Assembly (NCBI GenBank): GCA_944383265.1
Contig: CALWOX010000006.1
Location: 117,003 to 181,002 of the forward strand
Direction of reading: 5' to 3'
Length of the DNA: 64,000 bases
Source of the DNA: an uncultured Lachnospiraceae bacterium
GTDB lineage: Bacteria > Bacillota > Clostridia > Lachnospirales > Lachnospiraceae
The position numbers were made by a program, and so were the translations under genes. Each line of letters starts with the position of its first letter. Within the stretch, counting starts at the first letter, position 1. Below, one piece after another: positions 18,451 through 27,152 of the stretch. The notes beneath the pieces were generated by a model, which searched no databases, was not told the DNA's origin, and saw nothing but the letters and a program-made list of their open reading frames with translations.

Positions 18451-19497
18451 ATGATACAGACTATGAATATTTTACTTACAAGTGCGGGAAGAAGGACATA
18501 TATGGTCGATTATTTTAAGAAGGCCCTCTCGGGAGGAGGGCTTGTTTTTGCGGCCAATTCCACCATGAGTCCCGCCTTATATAATGCCGACGGATATGTC
18601 ATAACTCCGCTTATATATGACAGCGGGTACATACCCTTTCTCCTGGATTTCTGCAAAAAAAATGACATAAGACTTATAGTGCCTCTCTTTGATATAGATC
18701 TGCCTGTCCTTGCAAGACACAGAGAAGAGTTTTTGAAGGAAGGAATATTTGTGCTTGTATCTGATAAGGAGACTGTGGATTCCTGCAATGACAAGTATGG
18801 GATGTACCTTAAGCTGTGGAGGGCAGGCATCAGATGTCCCCATACGGAAATAAGCCTCTCTCAGGCAAAGCTTGCAATAAAGGCTATGACTATGAGCTAC
18901 CCGGTAATGATAAAGCCGAGATTCGGTATGGGCTCTATAGGTATACTTAAGGCATACAACAGAGACGAGCTCAAGGCCTTTTATGAGAGCTGCAAAAGGA
19001 GCATAGGCAAAAGCTATCTGAAATATGAATCAAAGGCCTATGCCGATGAGTGCGTGCTGATACAGGAAATGAGAGAGGGAAACGAGTACGGACTGGATAT
19101 TATAAATGACCTTGACAAAAATTTTGTTACGGCTGTCATAAAGAAAAAGCTTTCCATGAGGGCGGGTGAGACAGATGAAGCTATTATACTCGGACCTTCG
19201 GATGAGGAGTATGAGACTCTTTATGACCTTTCAAGGTCTGTATCCGATGCTTTCGGACATATAGGAAATATGGATGTGGATGTGATCATGAATCCCGACA
19301 ATATGTGCCCCTATGTGATAGATATGAATGCCCGCTTCGGAGGAGGCTATCCTTTCTCGCATCTGGCGGGGCTTGATCTTCCTCGGGCTGTAGTTGAGTG
19401 GCTTGAAAATGCTAAGGCTGATCCGGCCTGCTTTAATACAGTTTGTCACACACACGGATATAAGGATATGGTGATAAGGAATGCTCAAAGACAGTGA
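18451..19497 (+). CDS. ATP-grasp ligase-like protein
   Basis: The 348-residue protein begins MNILLTSAGRRTYMVDYF, a preATP-grasp fold, and has the ATP-grasp features PVMIKPRFGMGSIGI (about 150), IQEMREGNEYGLDII and the metal-binding DMNARFGGGYPFSHLAG near 290. It resembles CarB/PylC-type ligases that join a carboxylate to an amine. Inside a glycan locus it may attach an amino acid to an amino-sugar. The ATG at 18451 is taken, but ATG 18463 gives the conserved MNILLTSAG start; neither has a clear ribosome site. It overlaps the next gene by 17 bases. Confidence 0.85.
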   Translation: MIQTMNILLTSAGRRTYMVDYFKKALSGGGLVFAANSTMSPALYNADGYVITPLIYDSGYIPFLLDFCKKNDIRLIVPLFDIDLPVLARHREEFLKEGIFVLVSDKETVDSCNDKYGMYLKLWRAGIRCPHTEISLSQAKLAIKAMTMSYPVMIKPRFGMGSIGILKAYNRDELKAFYESCKRSIGKSYLKYESKAYADECVLIQEMREGNEYGLDIINDLDKNFVTAVIKKKLSMRAGETDEAIILGPSDEEYETLYDLSRSVSDAFGHIGNMDVDVIMNPDNMCPYVIDMNARFGGGYPFSHLAGLDLPRAVVEWLENAKADPACFNTVCHTHGYKDMVIRNAQRQ

Positions 19498-20185
19498 AAA
19501 GATCCTTCTGATAATACCGGCATATAACGAGGAAGAAAGCATAGAGCCTGTCGTGGATGAACTTATAAGCTCATATCCGGAGCTTGATTATGTGGTGGTC
19601 ACAGACGGCTCCACAGACAATACGCCTGTCCTTTGCAGAAAAAGGGGCTACAATATTCTTGAGCTTCCTATAAATCTGGGACTTGCAGGCTGCTTTCAGA
19701 CAGGCATGAAATATGCCAAAAAACATGGCTACAAGTATGCGGTACAGTTTGACGGCGACGGACAGCACAGACCTGAATACATACTACCTATGAGAGACAA
19801 GATGAGAGAGGGCTACGATATTGTACTGGGGTCGAGGTTTATCGGGCTTGAAAACAGTATGGGAGGTATGAGGAGCCTCGGCTCAAAGCTCATTGCCCTG
19901 TCCATAAGGCTTACGACCGGGAAAAGGATCACGGATCCGACCTGCGGACTTAGGATGTACAACAAAAAGATGATTGACGCCTTTGCCGACAATTTGAATT
20001 ATGCACCGGAGCCTGATACCATATCATTTCTTGTGAAAAACGGGGCAAAGGTTGCGGAGGTCCCGGTAAAGGTGAGAGAGCGGGAGGCGGGAGAATCCTA
20101 TCTTAAGCCTGTCAATGCTGCAAAATATATGATGAGGATGCTGATATCCATCCTTATCATACAGAATTTCAGGAAGACCTCGTAA
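19481..20185 (+). CDS. Glycosyltransferase family 2, dolichol-phosphate mannosyltransferase type
   Basis: A 234-residue single-domain GT2: LIIPAYNEEESIEPVVDEL, VVTDGSTDNT, and QFDGDGQHRPEYI with the DxD metal site, then GSRF and ITDPTCGLRMYNKKM. This layout is the DPM1/polyprenyl-phosphate glycosyltransferase subgroup, which often loads a sugar onto undecaprenyl phosphate for use outside the membrane, and would suit the GT-C-like DUF2142 protein downstream. Donor sugar unknown. Confidence 0.87.
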   Translation: MLKDSEKILLIIPAYNEEESIEPVVDELISSYPELDYVVVTDGSTDNTPVLCRKRGYNILELPINLGLAGCFQTGMKYAKKHGYKYAVQFDGDGQHRPEYILPMRDKMREGYDIVLGSRFIGLENSMGGMRSLGSKLIALSIRLTTGKRITDPTCGLRMYNKKMIDAFADNLNYAPEPDTISFLVKNGAKVAEVPVKVREREAGESYLKPVNAAKYMMRMLISILIIQNFRKTS

Positions 20186-20197
20186 AACAGGTGAAAA

Positions 20198-21469
20198 ATG
20201 AATAAAAGCATAAACAGGGATCTGTTCTGGAATACGGCGGGAAGCCTTATATATGCTCTGTCGTCTATGATACTTGCCTTTTTTGTCATGAGAGTGGCGG
20301 GGGCTTCTGACGGCGGAATATTCGGCTTCGGATTTTCCACCTTCGGACAGCAGATGTTCATAGTGGCATATTTCGGAATAAGACCCTTTCAGATAACGGA
20401 TGTAAGCAATGAATACAGCTTTGGAGAATACAGGAGAGCGAGAATACTCAGCTCTCTTGTTGCTGTATTTATTTCAGCAATATTTTTGTCGGTGCTGTTC
20501 TTTTCAGGGGAGTACAGCGCATACAAATCGATGGTGATAATGCTTCTTGCCCTGTCAAAGACAGCGGACGGCTTTGCCGATGTGTACGAGTCTGAATGCC
20601 AGAGAGCGGGTAAGCTTTATCTGGGCGGAAAGGCGCTGTTTTTAAGAACTATATTTGTTATGGCGGTCTTTATGACGGCTCTTTGGCTTACAAAAAGCCT
20701 GCTTGCGGCTGCCGTATGCGGAGTTTTGACACAGATTATCGGATTTTTCTCCTTTAACGCACGGTTTTTAGGGGAGTGCAGGGAAAATATAAGTACGGTC
20801 GTTAAAAAAGGCAAGTGCCTTAAGATATTTAAGGACACGGCGTTACTTTTTGTGTCGGTATTTTTGGATTTTTATGTTTTTTCTTCGGTAAAATACGCCA
20901 TAGATCTTTCCGCAGGAAGCGAGGCAAGCGGTATATTCAATGTGCTGTTTATGCCTACAAGCTTTGTGTATCTGGTGGCTAATTTTATCATAAAGCCCTT
21001 TATGACCACGCTTGCTTCCGCCTATGAGCTTAAGGACTACGGGAAATTTTCTGAAATAAGCAAAAAGATAAAGCTTGTCATAGCGGGACTTATAGTTGTT
21101 TGTGTGCTGCTTGCCTTTATCCTTGGCGGACCTGTACTTAAGCTGGGAGAGCTTATTTTGGGAGGGGAGTACGCGGGAAGCCTTTACCCCCATCGATATG
21201 CCTTTGCGGTAATAATAGCAGGGGGCGGGTTTTACGCCATGGCAAACTTTTATTACTACCTTCTTGTCATAATGAGAAAGCAGAAAAGCATATTTGCAGT
21301 GTATCTTATCACAGCGGTGATAGCTCTCATCCTCTCGGATCTTGCGGTCTCGGGCTTTGGAATAGAGGGGGCCGCTGCAGGCTATTGCATACTTATGATA
21401 ATACTCATGATAAGCTTCTGTGTTCTTTCAAGGTGGGGAGCAAAGGACGGGTATGAGAGGAGGGACTGA
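20198..21469 (+). CDS. Second flippase-like polysaccharide membrane protein
   Basis: A 423-residue multi-pass protein opening MNKSINRDLFWNTAGSLIYALSSMILAFFVM, typical of Wzx/MOP-family export proteins, with FQITDVSNEYSFGEYRRARI in the second loop and about 12 hydrophobic segments. It differs clearly from the flippase at 16951, so the locus may export two glycan species, or one protein may have a different role. It begins 12 bases after the preceding GT2 gene. Confidence 0.82.
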   Translation: MNKSINRDLFWNTAGSLIYALSSMILAFFVMRVAGASDGGIFGFGFSTFGQQMFIVAYFGIRPFQITDVSNEYSFGEYRRARILSSLVAVFISAIFLSVLFFSGEYSAYKSMVIMLLALSKTADGFADVYESECQRAGKLYLGGKALFLRTIFVMAVFMTALWLTKSLLAAAVCGVLTQIIGFFSFNARFLGECRENISTVVKKGKCLKIFKDTALLFVSVFLDFYVFSSVKYAIDLSAGSEASGIFNVLFMPTSFVYLVANFIIKPFMTTLASAYELKDYGKFSEISKKIKLVIAGLIVVCVLLAFILGGPVLKLGELILGGEYAGSLYPHRYAFAVIIAGGGFYAMANFYYYLLVIMRKQKSIFAVYLITAVIALILSDLAVSGFGIEGAAAGYCILMIILMISFCVLSRWGAKDGYERRD

Positions 21470-21473
21470 CATT

Positions 21474-22451
21474 ATGCCTGAAAAAGGCTTTAAGGCGGAC
21501 ATTATAATCCCTGTTTATAAGCCCGGAGAGTTCTTTATAAAGCAGATCGGGATATTAAAAGAAAACGCCGCTGATATAGAGAGGATCATAATAATAAATA
21601 CCGAAGAGAGCCTTATGGAGAAGTCTGTACTCGATGCTACAGATAAAGCGGACAAGGCGGAGGATTCGCCGCTCTTCGGGAAGATCGACCTTATCCATAT
21701 AAAAAAAGAGGACTTCGATCACGCTGCCACAAGAAGGCTTGGGGTCTCCCTTTCAAATGCGGAATTTTTTGTCTTTATGACCGACGATGCCATACCTGAG
21801 GATGATACGATATACGAGCTCCTTCAGCCCTTTAAGGATGAAAAAGTGGCTATGTCCTACGCAAGGCAGCTTGCGAGAGACGACTGCAGAGAGGCGGAGC
21901 GCTTTACGAGGAGCTTTAATTATCCCGATGAAAGCAGGATAAAGACAGAAAAGGACGTAGAGAGACTGGGCATAAAGGCCTTTTTTGCTTCGGATGTCTG
22001 CTGTGCTTACAGAAGAAGTGTTTATGACAGCCTTGGAGGACTTGTGGAGCATGCTGTTTTTAACGAGGACATGATATACGCGAGGAAGGTGCTTAAAAAC
22101 GGCTACGCCATATCCTACAGTGCGAAGGCTCGGGTCATACATTCTCATAATTACGGACCTGCCGCACAGCTTCACAGAAATTTCGACCTCGGACTCAGCC
22201 AGGCCGAGCATCCGGAGGTCTTTTCAGGCATAAGGAGCGAGGGAGAGGGCATAAGGCTTGTTCGTTCCACTGCCGTTCACCTTATAAAAACGGGACATAT
22301 GGCGGGGCTTTTCGGACTTTTTATATCATCCGCGTCAAAATACGCAGGATATCTTTTGGGAAAAAATTACAGGAAGCTTCCCAAAAGGCTTGTGAGACTG
22401 CTTTCCGGAAACAAGACCTATATAGATAAGTACATAAATGCAAAAAGGTAA
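21474..22451 (+). CDS. Glycosyltransferase family 2, rhamnosyltransferase-like
   Basis: The 325-residue protein has ADIIIPVYKPGEFFIKQI, then IKKEDFDHAATRRLGVSLSN and FMTDDAIPEDD with the DxD equivalent. The FDHAATRR block is characteristic of the RfbF/WbbL-like group and of some capsular rhamnosyltransferases. I use the ATG at 21474, ten bases after GAGGAGGG; the upstream frame from 21420 overlaps the flippase gene. NEDMIYARKVLKNGY near 220 supplies the catalytic-base region. Confidence 0.85.
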   Translation: MPEKGFKADIIIPVYKPGEFFIKQIGILKENAADIERIIIINTEESLMEKSVLDATDKADKAEDSPLFGKIDLIHIKKEDFDHAATRRLGVSLSNAEFFVFMTDDAIPEDDTIYELLQPFKDEKVAMSYARQLARDDCREAERFTRSFNYPDESRIKTEKDVERLGIKAFFASDVCCAYRRSVYDSLGGLVEHAVFNEDMIYARKVLKNGYAISYSAKARVIHSHNYGPAAQLHRNFDLGLSQAEHPEVFSGIRSEGEGIRLVRSTAVHLIKTGHMAGLFGLFISSASKYAGYLLGKNYRKLPKRLVRLLSGNKTYIDKYINAKR

Positions 22452-22499
22452 TGTAAAAGGATAATAAAAAACATAATGTGAAAAGAGAGGCATTAAAAT

Positions 22500-22859
22500 A
22501 TGATGACGACACTTTTCAGGATAGTCCTCATAATCGCTTCTGTGGGGACCTTCGCGGTTATAGTTCAAAAGATCAGACGTTCAAGGATGAGGATAGAGGA
22601 TTCTATATTTTGGGTAATACTCTGCCTTATGTTCGTTGTGTTCGCCCTTTTTCCGAGAGTTGCGGATACTTTGGCGGCTATGCTCGGAATATACTCGACG
22701 GCGAACTTCCTCTTCCTCTTTACAATCTTCATTCTGATAATGAAGCTGTTTTCCATGAGTATAACCATATCGGTGTTGGAAACAAAGCTTAAGGAGCTGG
22801 CTCAGAATGAGGCTCTTGAAAAACATGAGGTTCAAAACGAAAAAGAAGAGGATATATAA
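22500..22859 (+). CDS. DUF2304 family small membrane protein
   Basis: The 119-residue protein has three hydrophobic segments (about 4-22, 36-55 and 64-88) and the DUF2304 pattern RIEDSIFWVILCLMFVVFALFPRV followed by a charged, probably helical C-terminal tail. DUF2304 genes are commonly found beside GT2 genes in surface-glycan loci and may assist membrane glycosylation; no activity is established. Its stop overlaps the start of the DUF2142 gene. A start at the adjacent ATG 22503 is equally possible. Confidence 0.8.
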   Translation: MMTTLFRIVLIIASVGTFAVIVQKIRRSRMRIEDSIFWVILCLMFVVFALFPRVADTLAAMLGIYSTANFLFLFTIFILIMKLFSMSITISVLETKLKELAQNEALEKHEVQNEKEEDI

Positions 22860-24874
22860 TGAAAATTCCGGAAAAAGCTGAAAAAACATCAAAAAAAAGA
22901 GGCCTTAAAGCCTTTTTGACAGTGCTTTTTGCCGCGGTGCTTATTGCAGGGGCCGTGGAGCTTTTCTGTGAGTCGGCGCTTATCTTTAACAGCGACAGGG
23001 GAATACATGAGCTTTCCTCCGAGAGACTTTATTTTTCCGAGTCCGGAGAAGGACCGGTATTTGACACCTCGGGACTTTATACAGATAAGATCGTATTTGA
23101 ACTGGGCGGAGAAAGCTATGACGCTTCGGGAAACAGGTATCCTGTTGAAAATGAGAGCATGGAGCTGTCTGTACATATAAAATATGAGGGAGACGAGGAC
23201 TTCACTACCTTTTATGACAGTCAGCCCGCATTCCTGAGTACAGAGGTGATAAATGTTTTCGACCACGGTGAGCAGGGGCTTTTTGATAAAAAAAGTGTGG
23301 ATGAAGTGCGGATATATATAGAGTCTGTCCCTGCAGGTGCGGATGCTTCCGACGAGGCATATTCCGGGAGAGATCTTTCGGGAATATACATATCAAAGGC
23401 ATATGTGAAGAATGTTCCCGAATTTAATATATACAGAGCATTTACAGTATTTTGCGCCTCCTTCCTCCTTATCGGGGCGGCGGTGTTTTCAGGAGTACTT
23501 ATAAAAAATCCCCACATCGCCTTCTTTTTCATATGTGTGCTGAGCGGCCTGGCGATGACAGCGGCTCTTCCGCAGAACAAGGTGGGAAATGATGAGGAGA
23601 CCCATCTTCAGGCTGTCATGGACATGGCCTCGTTTCCGAACGAGATGCACATATCCGACGGAGTTTTAAATCAACTTATGGTAACTGATTTCAATAATCC
23701 TAAGGCTCAGCCTGATACCATAGAGGAGAGAAAGATATATTCGGAAAATTTAAACGGCGCCTGCAATTATAAGACAGGCGAGAGGAGCCCGGATTTCCAT
23801 ACCCTGCCGAACAGGATGCCCGCATATGCCGCATCGGCTATCGGAGTAAAGGCGGCAAAGGGCCTTGATGCTCCATGGACATGCCTGATAGAGGCGGGAA
23901 GAGTGATGAATCTTCTCATGTATGCAGTGATCATGACCCTTGCCATAAGGCGGATACCCTGCGGGAAATTCATTATGATGGCGGTGGCACTATTCCCCCA
24001 GAACCTGTTTTTGGCGTCGACATTTTCCTATGACCCTTTTATAACAGCAGCGATATATCTGGGACTGGCCTACCTTATGGAAGAGATGCTGAATCCCGGG
24101 CGAAGGATAAATCCCAAAAATCAGGCCATAATGGCTATAGCTCTCTTTGCGGGATGCATGGTCAAGGCGGTGTATGCGCCCCTTATGCTTACAGCCCTTT
24201 TAATGCCGAAGGAAAAATTTGAAAAAAAGACCGGCCTTTGGATCTACAGGGCGGTGATAGTGCTTCTGTTTTTACTGTTGATAGCGAGCTTTATAATGCC
24301 CACTGTCATCGCACCTTCCGATACGGGAGACATAAGGGGAGGAGCGACCTCGGAGGTATCTCAGATAGACTATATACTCGGAGACCCTGTCGGGTACGCC
24401 GTAATACTTATAAGACAGATGATACTTTGGATACCGCAGTGCTTCTTCGGTCCGGATTGCACTACTTTTATGGGGCATATAGTGACAGGAGACGAGGGCT
24501 TTAAGGGATATTATCCCGTTGTCCTTCTCATACTACTTACAGCTATAGTCACAGACAGGAAAAATAAAGCCGAAAAGAGCCTTTGCGGTCTGCAAAAGCT
24601 GTGGATCTTCCTCATGGTGGGAGCGGCCTGCGTTCTTATATGGACAAGCATGTATGTGGCATTTACTGTCCCCGGGGCGAAGGAGATAGCGGGAGTGCAG
24701 GGAAGGTACTTCATACCGCTGATATTCCCTCTTTATATCCTTATCAACAGATCTGTGGGAGGGCGCGTCCTTGCAAGGCAAAATGATATATGCTATTATT
24801 TATTAATAATTTCGGAGGCTGCAGTGGCTATGATAAGCGTTTGGAGCTGTGCGGTCTCTGTGTTCTGCCTGTAA
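22859..24874 (+). CDS. DUF2142 family polytopic membrane protein
   Basis: A 671-residue protein with one N-terminal membrane helix (about 20-40), an extracytoplasmic region to about 195, then roughly ten further membrane helices. NKVGNDEETHLQAV near 240 is the conserved acidic loop of DUF2142, placed like the catalytic first loop of GT-C transferases. It is a candidate for polymerising or modifying the glycan outside the membrane, since no classic Wzy is recognisable here; that role is inference. AAGAGG precedes the ATG that overlaps the DUF2304 stop. Confidence 0.82.
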   Translation: MKIPEKAEKTSKKRGLKAFLTVLFAAVLIAGAVELFCESALIFNSDRGIHELSSERLYFSESGEGPVFDTSGLYTDKIVFELGGESYDASGNRYPVENESMELSVHIKYEGDEDFTTFYDSQPAFLSTEVINVFDHGEQGLFDKKSVDEVRIYIESVPAGADASDEAYSGRDLSGIYISKAYVKNVPEFNIYRAFTVFCASFLLIGAAVFSGVLIKNPHIAFFFICVLSGLAMTAALPQNKVGNDEETHLQAVMDMASFPNEMHISDGVLNQLMVTDFNNPKAQPDTIEERKIYSENLNGACNYKTGERSPDFHTLPNRMPAYAASAIGVKAAKGLDAPWTCLIEAGRVMNLLMYAVIMTLAIRRIPCGKFIMMAVALFPQNLFLASTFSYDPFITAAIYLGLAYLMEEMLNPGRRINPKNQAIMAIALFAGCMVKAVYAPLMLTALLMPKEKFEKKTGLWIYRAVIVLLFLLLIASFIMPTVIAPSDTGDIRGGATSEVSQIDYILGDPVGYAVILIRQMILWIPQCFFGPDCTTFMGHIVTGDEGFKGYYPVVLLILLTAIVTDRKNKAEKSLCGLQKLWIFLMVGAACVLIWTSMYVAFTVPGAKEIAGVQGRYFIPLIFPLYILINRSVGGRVLARQNDICYYLLIISEAAVAMISVWSCAVSVFCL

Positions 24875-24914
24875 GATATCAGAAGGCAAAAAATAATTAA
24901 AAGAGGAAAAGAAA

Positions 24915-25487
24915 ATGGGTAAGATAAAGGTTACGGAATGCGCATGTGACGGAGAAAAGATAGAAGGACTTTATGTGATAGAACCTACCGTCTTTAAGGA
25001 CGAGAGGGGATATTTCATGGAGACCTACAATAAAAATGACTTTACAGAGGCGGGACTTTCCATGGACTTTGTACAGGACAATCAGTCATGCTCGGTAAAG
25101 GGAGTCTTAAGAGGTCTTCATTATCAGAAGGAATACCCTCAGGGAAAGCTGGTCAGAGCGATAAGAGGCACAGTATTTGATGTGGCTGTGGATCTCAGAC
25201 AGAGCTCCGAGACCTACGGAAAATGGTACGGAGTGGAGCTTTCAGAGGAAAACAAAAAGATGTTTTACATACCCGAGGGCTTTGCCCACGGCTTCCTTGT
25301 CTTAAGCGACATTGCGGAGTTTGCTTACAAATGTACGGATTTTTACCATCCCGGAGATGAGGGCGGGCTTATCTATAATGACAGCACGATAAATGTTCAG
25401 TGGCCTATACCAGAGGGAATGGAGCTTATAATGTCTGAAAAGGACAAAAAATGGGGAAGCCTCAAGGATACCTTTAAGTTTGCATAA
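24915..25487 (+). CDS. rfbC: dTDP-4-dehydrorhamnose 3,5-epimerase
   Basis: RfbC epimerises the 4-keto-6-deoxy sugar nucleotide made by RfbB before RfbD reduces it. The 190-residue cupin has FKDERGYFMETYN, SVKGVLRGLHYQ with the catalytic His, and MFYIPEGFAHGFLVLSD. It completes the rhamnose pathway although it is 21 kb away from rfbABD. AAGAGGAAAAG precedes the start. Confidence 0.96.
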   Translation: MGKIKVTECACDGEKIEGLYVIEPTVFKDERGYFMETYNKNDFTEAGLSMDFVQDNQSCSVKGVLRGLHYQKEYPQGKLVRAIRGTVFDVAVDLRQSSETYGKWYGVELSEENKKMFYIPEGFAHGFLVLSDIAEFAYKCTDFYHPGDEGGLIYNDSTINVQWPIPEGMELIMSEKDKKWGSLKDTFKFA

Positions 25488-25515
25488 AATTCGGGTTAAG
25501 CTTAGGTAAAGTCTA

Positions 25516-25545
25516 TTGACGGATGCCCGCACTTAAGGATTAAAT
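25516..25545 (+). promoter_or_regulatory. Weak promoter candidate before the ABC permease gene
   Basis: TTGACG at 25516-25521 and TTAAAT at 25540-25545 are separated by 18 bases, in an 83-base gap between rfbC and the permease gene. The -10 is poor, so this is tentative. Confidence 0.3.
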
Positions 25546-25570
25546 ATTACGTGATCAGGAATTACAGCTG

Positions 25571-26383
25571 ATGAGAAGCATAACACATTTATTAAGAGAC
25601 ATAATTTCAAAAAGAAAAATGATATGGGATCTTGCAAAGGCGGATTTCAGGAAGCGCTTTGTGGGTTCCTATTTCGGGATAGTGTGGATGTTTGTACAGC
25701 CTATAGTTACAGTGCTGATATTCTTCTTTATATTCCAGCTTGGAATGAAATCCACACCTCCTGTTCCGGATACGCCATATGTGATATGGCTGATTCCGGG
25801 ACTTGTGCCGTGGTTTTACTTTCAGGAAGCCCTTCTCGGCGTGACCAACAATCTTCAGGAATACAATTATCTTGTAAAAAAGGTGGTTTTCCCTGTAGAG
25901 CTCCTTCCTATAATTAAGGTGCTCTCGAGCCTTTTTGTTCATTTCTGCTTTCTTTTGATAATGGCGGTGGTGTTCCTTGTGGCGGGATACACTCCGAAGA
26001 TAAGTTGGATACAGGTATTCTATTATACTGCAGGAGCTACAGTCCTTGCTCTGGGACTCGGATATATCACCTCCTCTGTGAACGTGTTTTTTAAGGATAT
26101 GTCTCAGATAGTGGGGATATGCCTGCAGTTCGGCATGTGGCTTGCCCCCATAATGTACTGGGACGGAATGTTTACTCAGGAGCATCCGTGGATGGCCCCC
26201 ATATTCAAGCTCAATCCCTTCTACTACATAGTAGCGGGCTACAGGGACAGCATGCTGACAGGAAACGCCTTTTGGGAGAGACCCCTTAACACCTTATATT
26301 TTTGGATAGTGACCATAGGGATCTTCTATATCGGGCTCAAGATATTCAATAAGCTCCGTCCTCATTTTTCGGACGTGCTTTAA
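25571..26383 (+). CDS. ABC-2 type polysaccharide export permease (Wzm/TagG-like)
   Basis: The 270-residue protein carries WDLAKADFRKRFVGSYFGIVWMFVQPIVTVLIFFFIF at the N-terminus and GLVPWFYFQEALLGVTNNL, which are hallmarks of Wzm/TagG/RfbA-type permeases, with six hydrophobic segments. Such permeases export lipid-linked polymers such as teichoic acid or O-antigen with an ATPase partner (Wzt/TagH). No partner lies next to it: the following gene is plsC. The ATPase at 35294 belongs to another transporter by linkage. Confidence 0.88.
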   Translation: MRSITHLLRDIISKRKMIWDLAKADFRKRFVGSYFGIVWMFVQPIVTVLIFFFIFQLGMKSTPPVPDTPYVIWLIPGLVPWFYFQEALLGVTNNLQEYNYLVKKVVFPVELLPIIKVLSSLFVHFCFLLIMAVVFLVAGYTPKISWIQVFYYTAGATVLALGLGYITSSVNVFFKDMSQIVGICLQFGMWLAPIMYWDGMFTQEHPWMAPIFKLNPFYYIVAGYRDSMLTGNAFWERPLNTLYFWIVTIGIFYIGLKIFNKLRPHFSDVL

Positions 26384-26396
26384 CGAGAGGAAAATC

Positions 26397-27152
26397 ATGA
26401 TAAAACTAGCGGCAGTTCTCATAACAGTTATAGCCTTTCTTATATTCAGCATACCGGTTTTGATTTATGAGTGGGCCATAGGGAAGAAGGACCCTGAAAA
26501 AAAGGGCAGGCATTGTCTGAAAATAATTCAGAGCGTATTCAGATTTCTTCTGAAGCTCTCGGGCACACATATAAATGTCACAGGCACGGAAAATATTCCT
26601 GAGGATGAGGCGGTCCTTTTTGTGGGGAACCATCGCTCGGACTTTGATATACTTATAGCCTATATTTTTGTAAAGACGGAGACCGGATTCATAGCGAAAA
26701 AAGAGATAGGCAAGGTCCCTCTCTTAAAGCAGTGGATGGAAAATATAAAATGCCTTTTCCTTGACAGACAGGATGTCAAAAAAGGCATGCAGACCATTGT
26801 GGATGCAGTGAATCAGATAAAGTCAGGCATATCCGTATGGGTATATCCCGAGGGCACAAGAAATAAGAGCGAAGATCCTTCAGAGCTTATGGAATTCCAT
26901 GAGGGCAGTCTCAAAATAGCAGTAAAATCCAAGTGTAAGATTATTCCTGTGGCTATGCTGGGCACAGATGAGATATTTGAAAAGCATTTTCCCAAGGTGA
27001 AGTCTGCTGACGTAATGGTGAGATTCGGAAAGCCCATAGTGCTTGACGAGCTTCCTCAGGAGGTGAAAAAGCACCCGGGAAAATACACGAGAGAGCTGAT
27101 CTCAGATATGCTCAAGGAGATGCAGGAGGAGTACCGGAAGGAGCGTGATTAA
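26397..27152 (+). CDS. plsC: 1-acyl-sn-glycerol-3-phosphate acyltransferase
   Basis: PlsC makes phosphatidic acid from lysophosphatidic acid at the membrane. The 251-residue protein has an N-terminal membrane helix, the HX4D motif NHRSDFD (His79, Asp84), FLDRQDVKKG and YPEGTRNKS, which are the conserved acyltransferase blocks. It lies 13 bases after the export permease, and the next gene begins immediately after its stop, so the three look co-transcribed. Related enzymes can acylate other glycerol or sugar substrates. Confidence 0.92.
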   Translation: MIKLAAVLITVIAFLIFSIPVLIYEWAIGKKDPEKKGRHCLKIIQSVFRFLLKLSGTHINVTGTENIPEDEAVLFVGNHRSDFDILIAYIFVKTETGFIAKKEIGKVPLLKQWMENIKCLFLDRQDVKKGMQTIVDAVNQIKSGISVWVYPEGTRNKSEDPSELMEFHEGSLKIAVKSKCKIIPVAMLGTDEIFEKHFPKVKSADVMVRFGKPIVLDELPQEVKKHPGKYTRELISDMLKEMQEEYRKERD

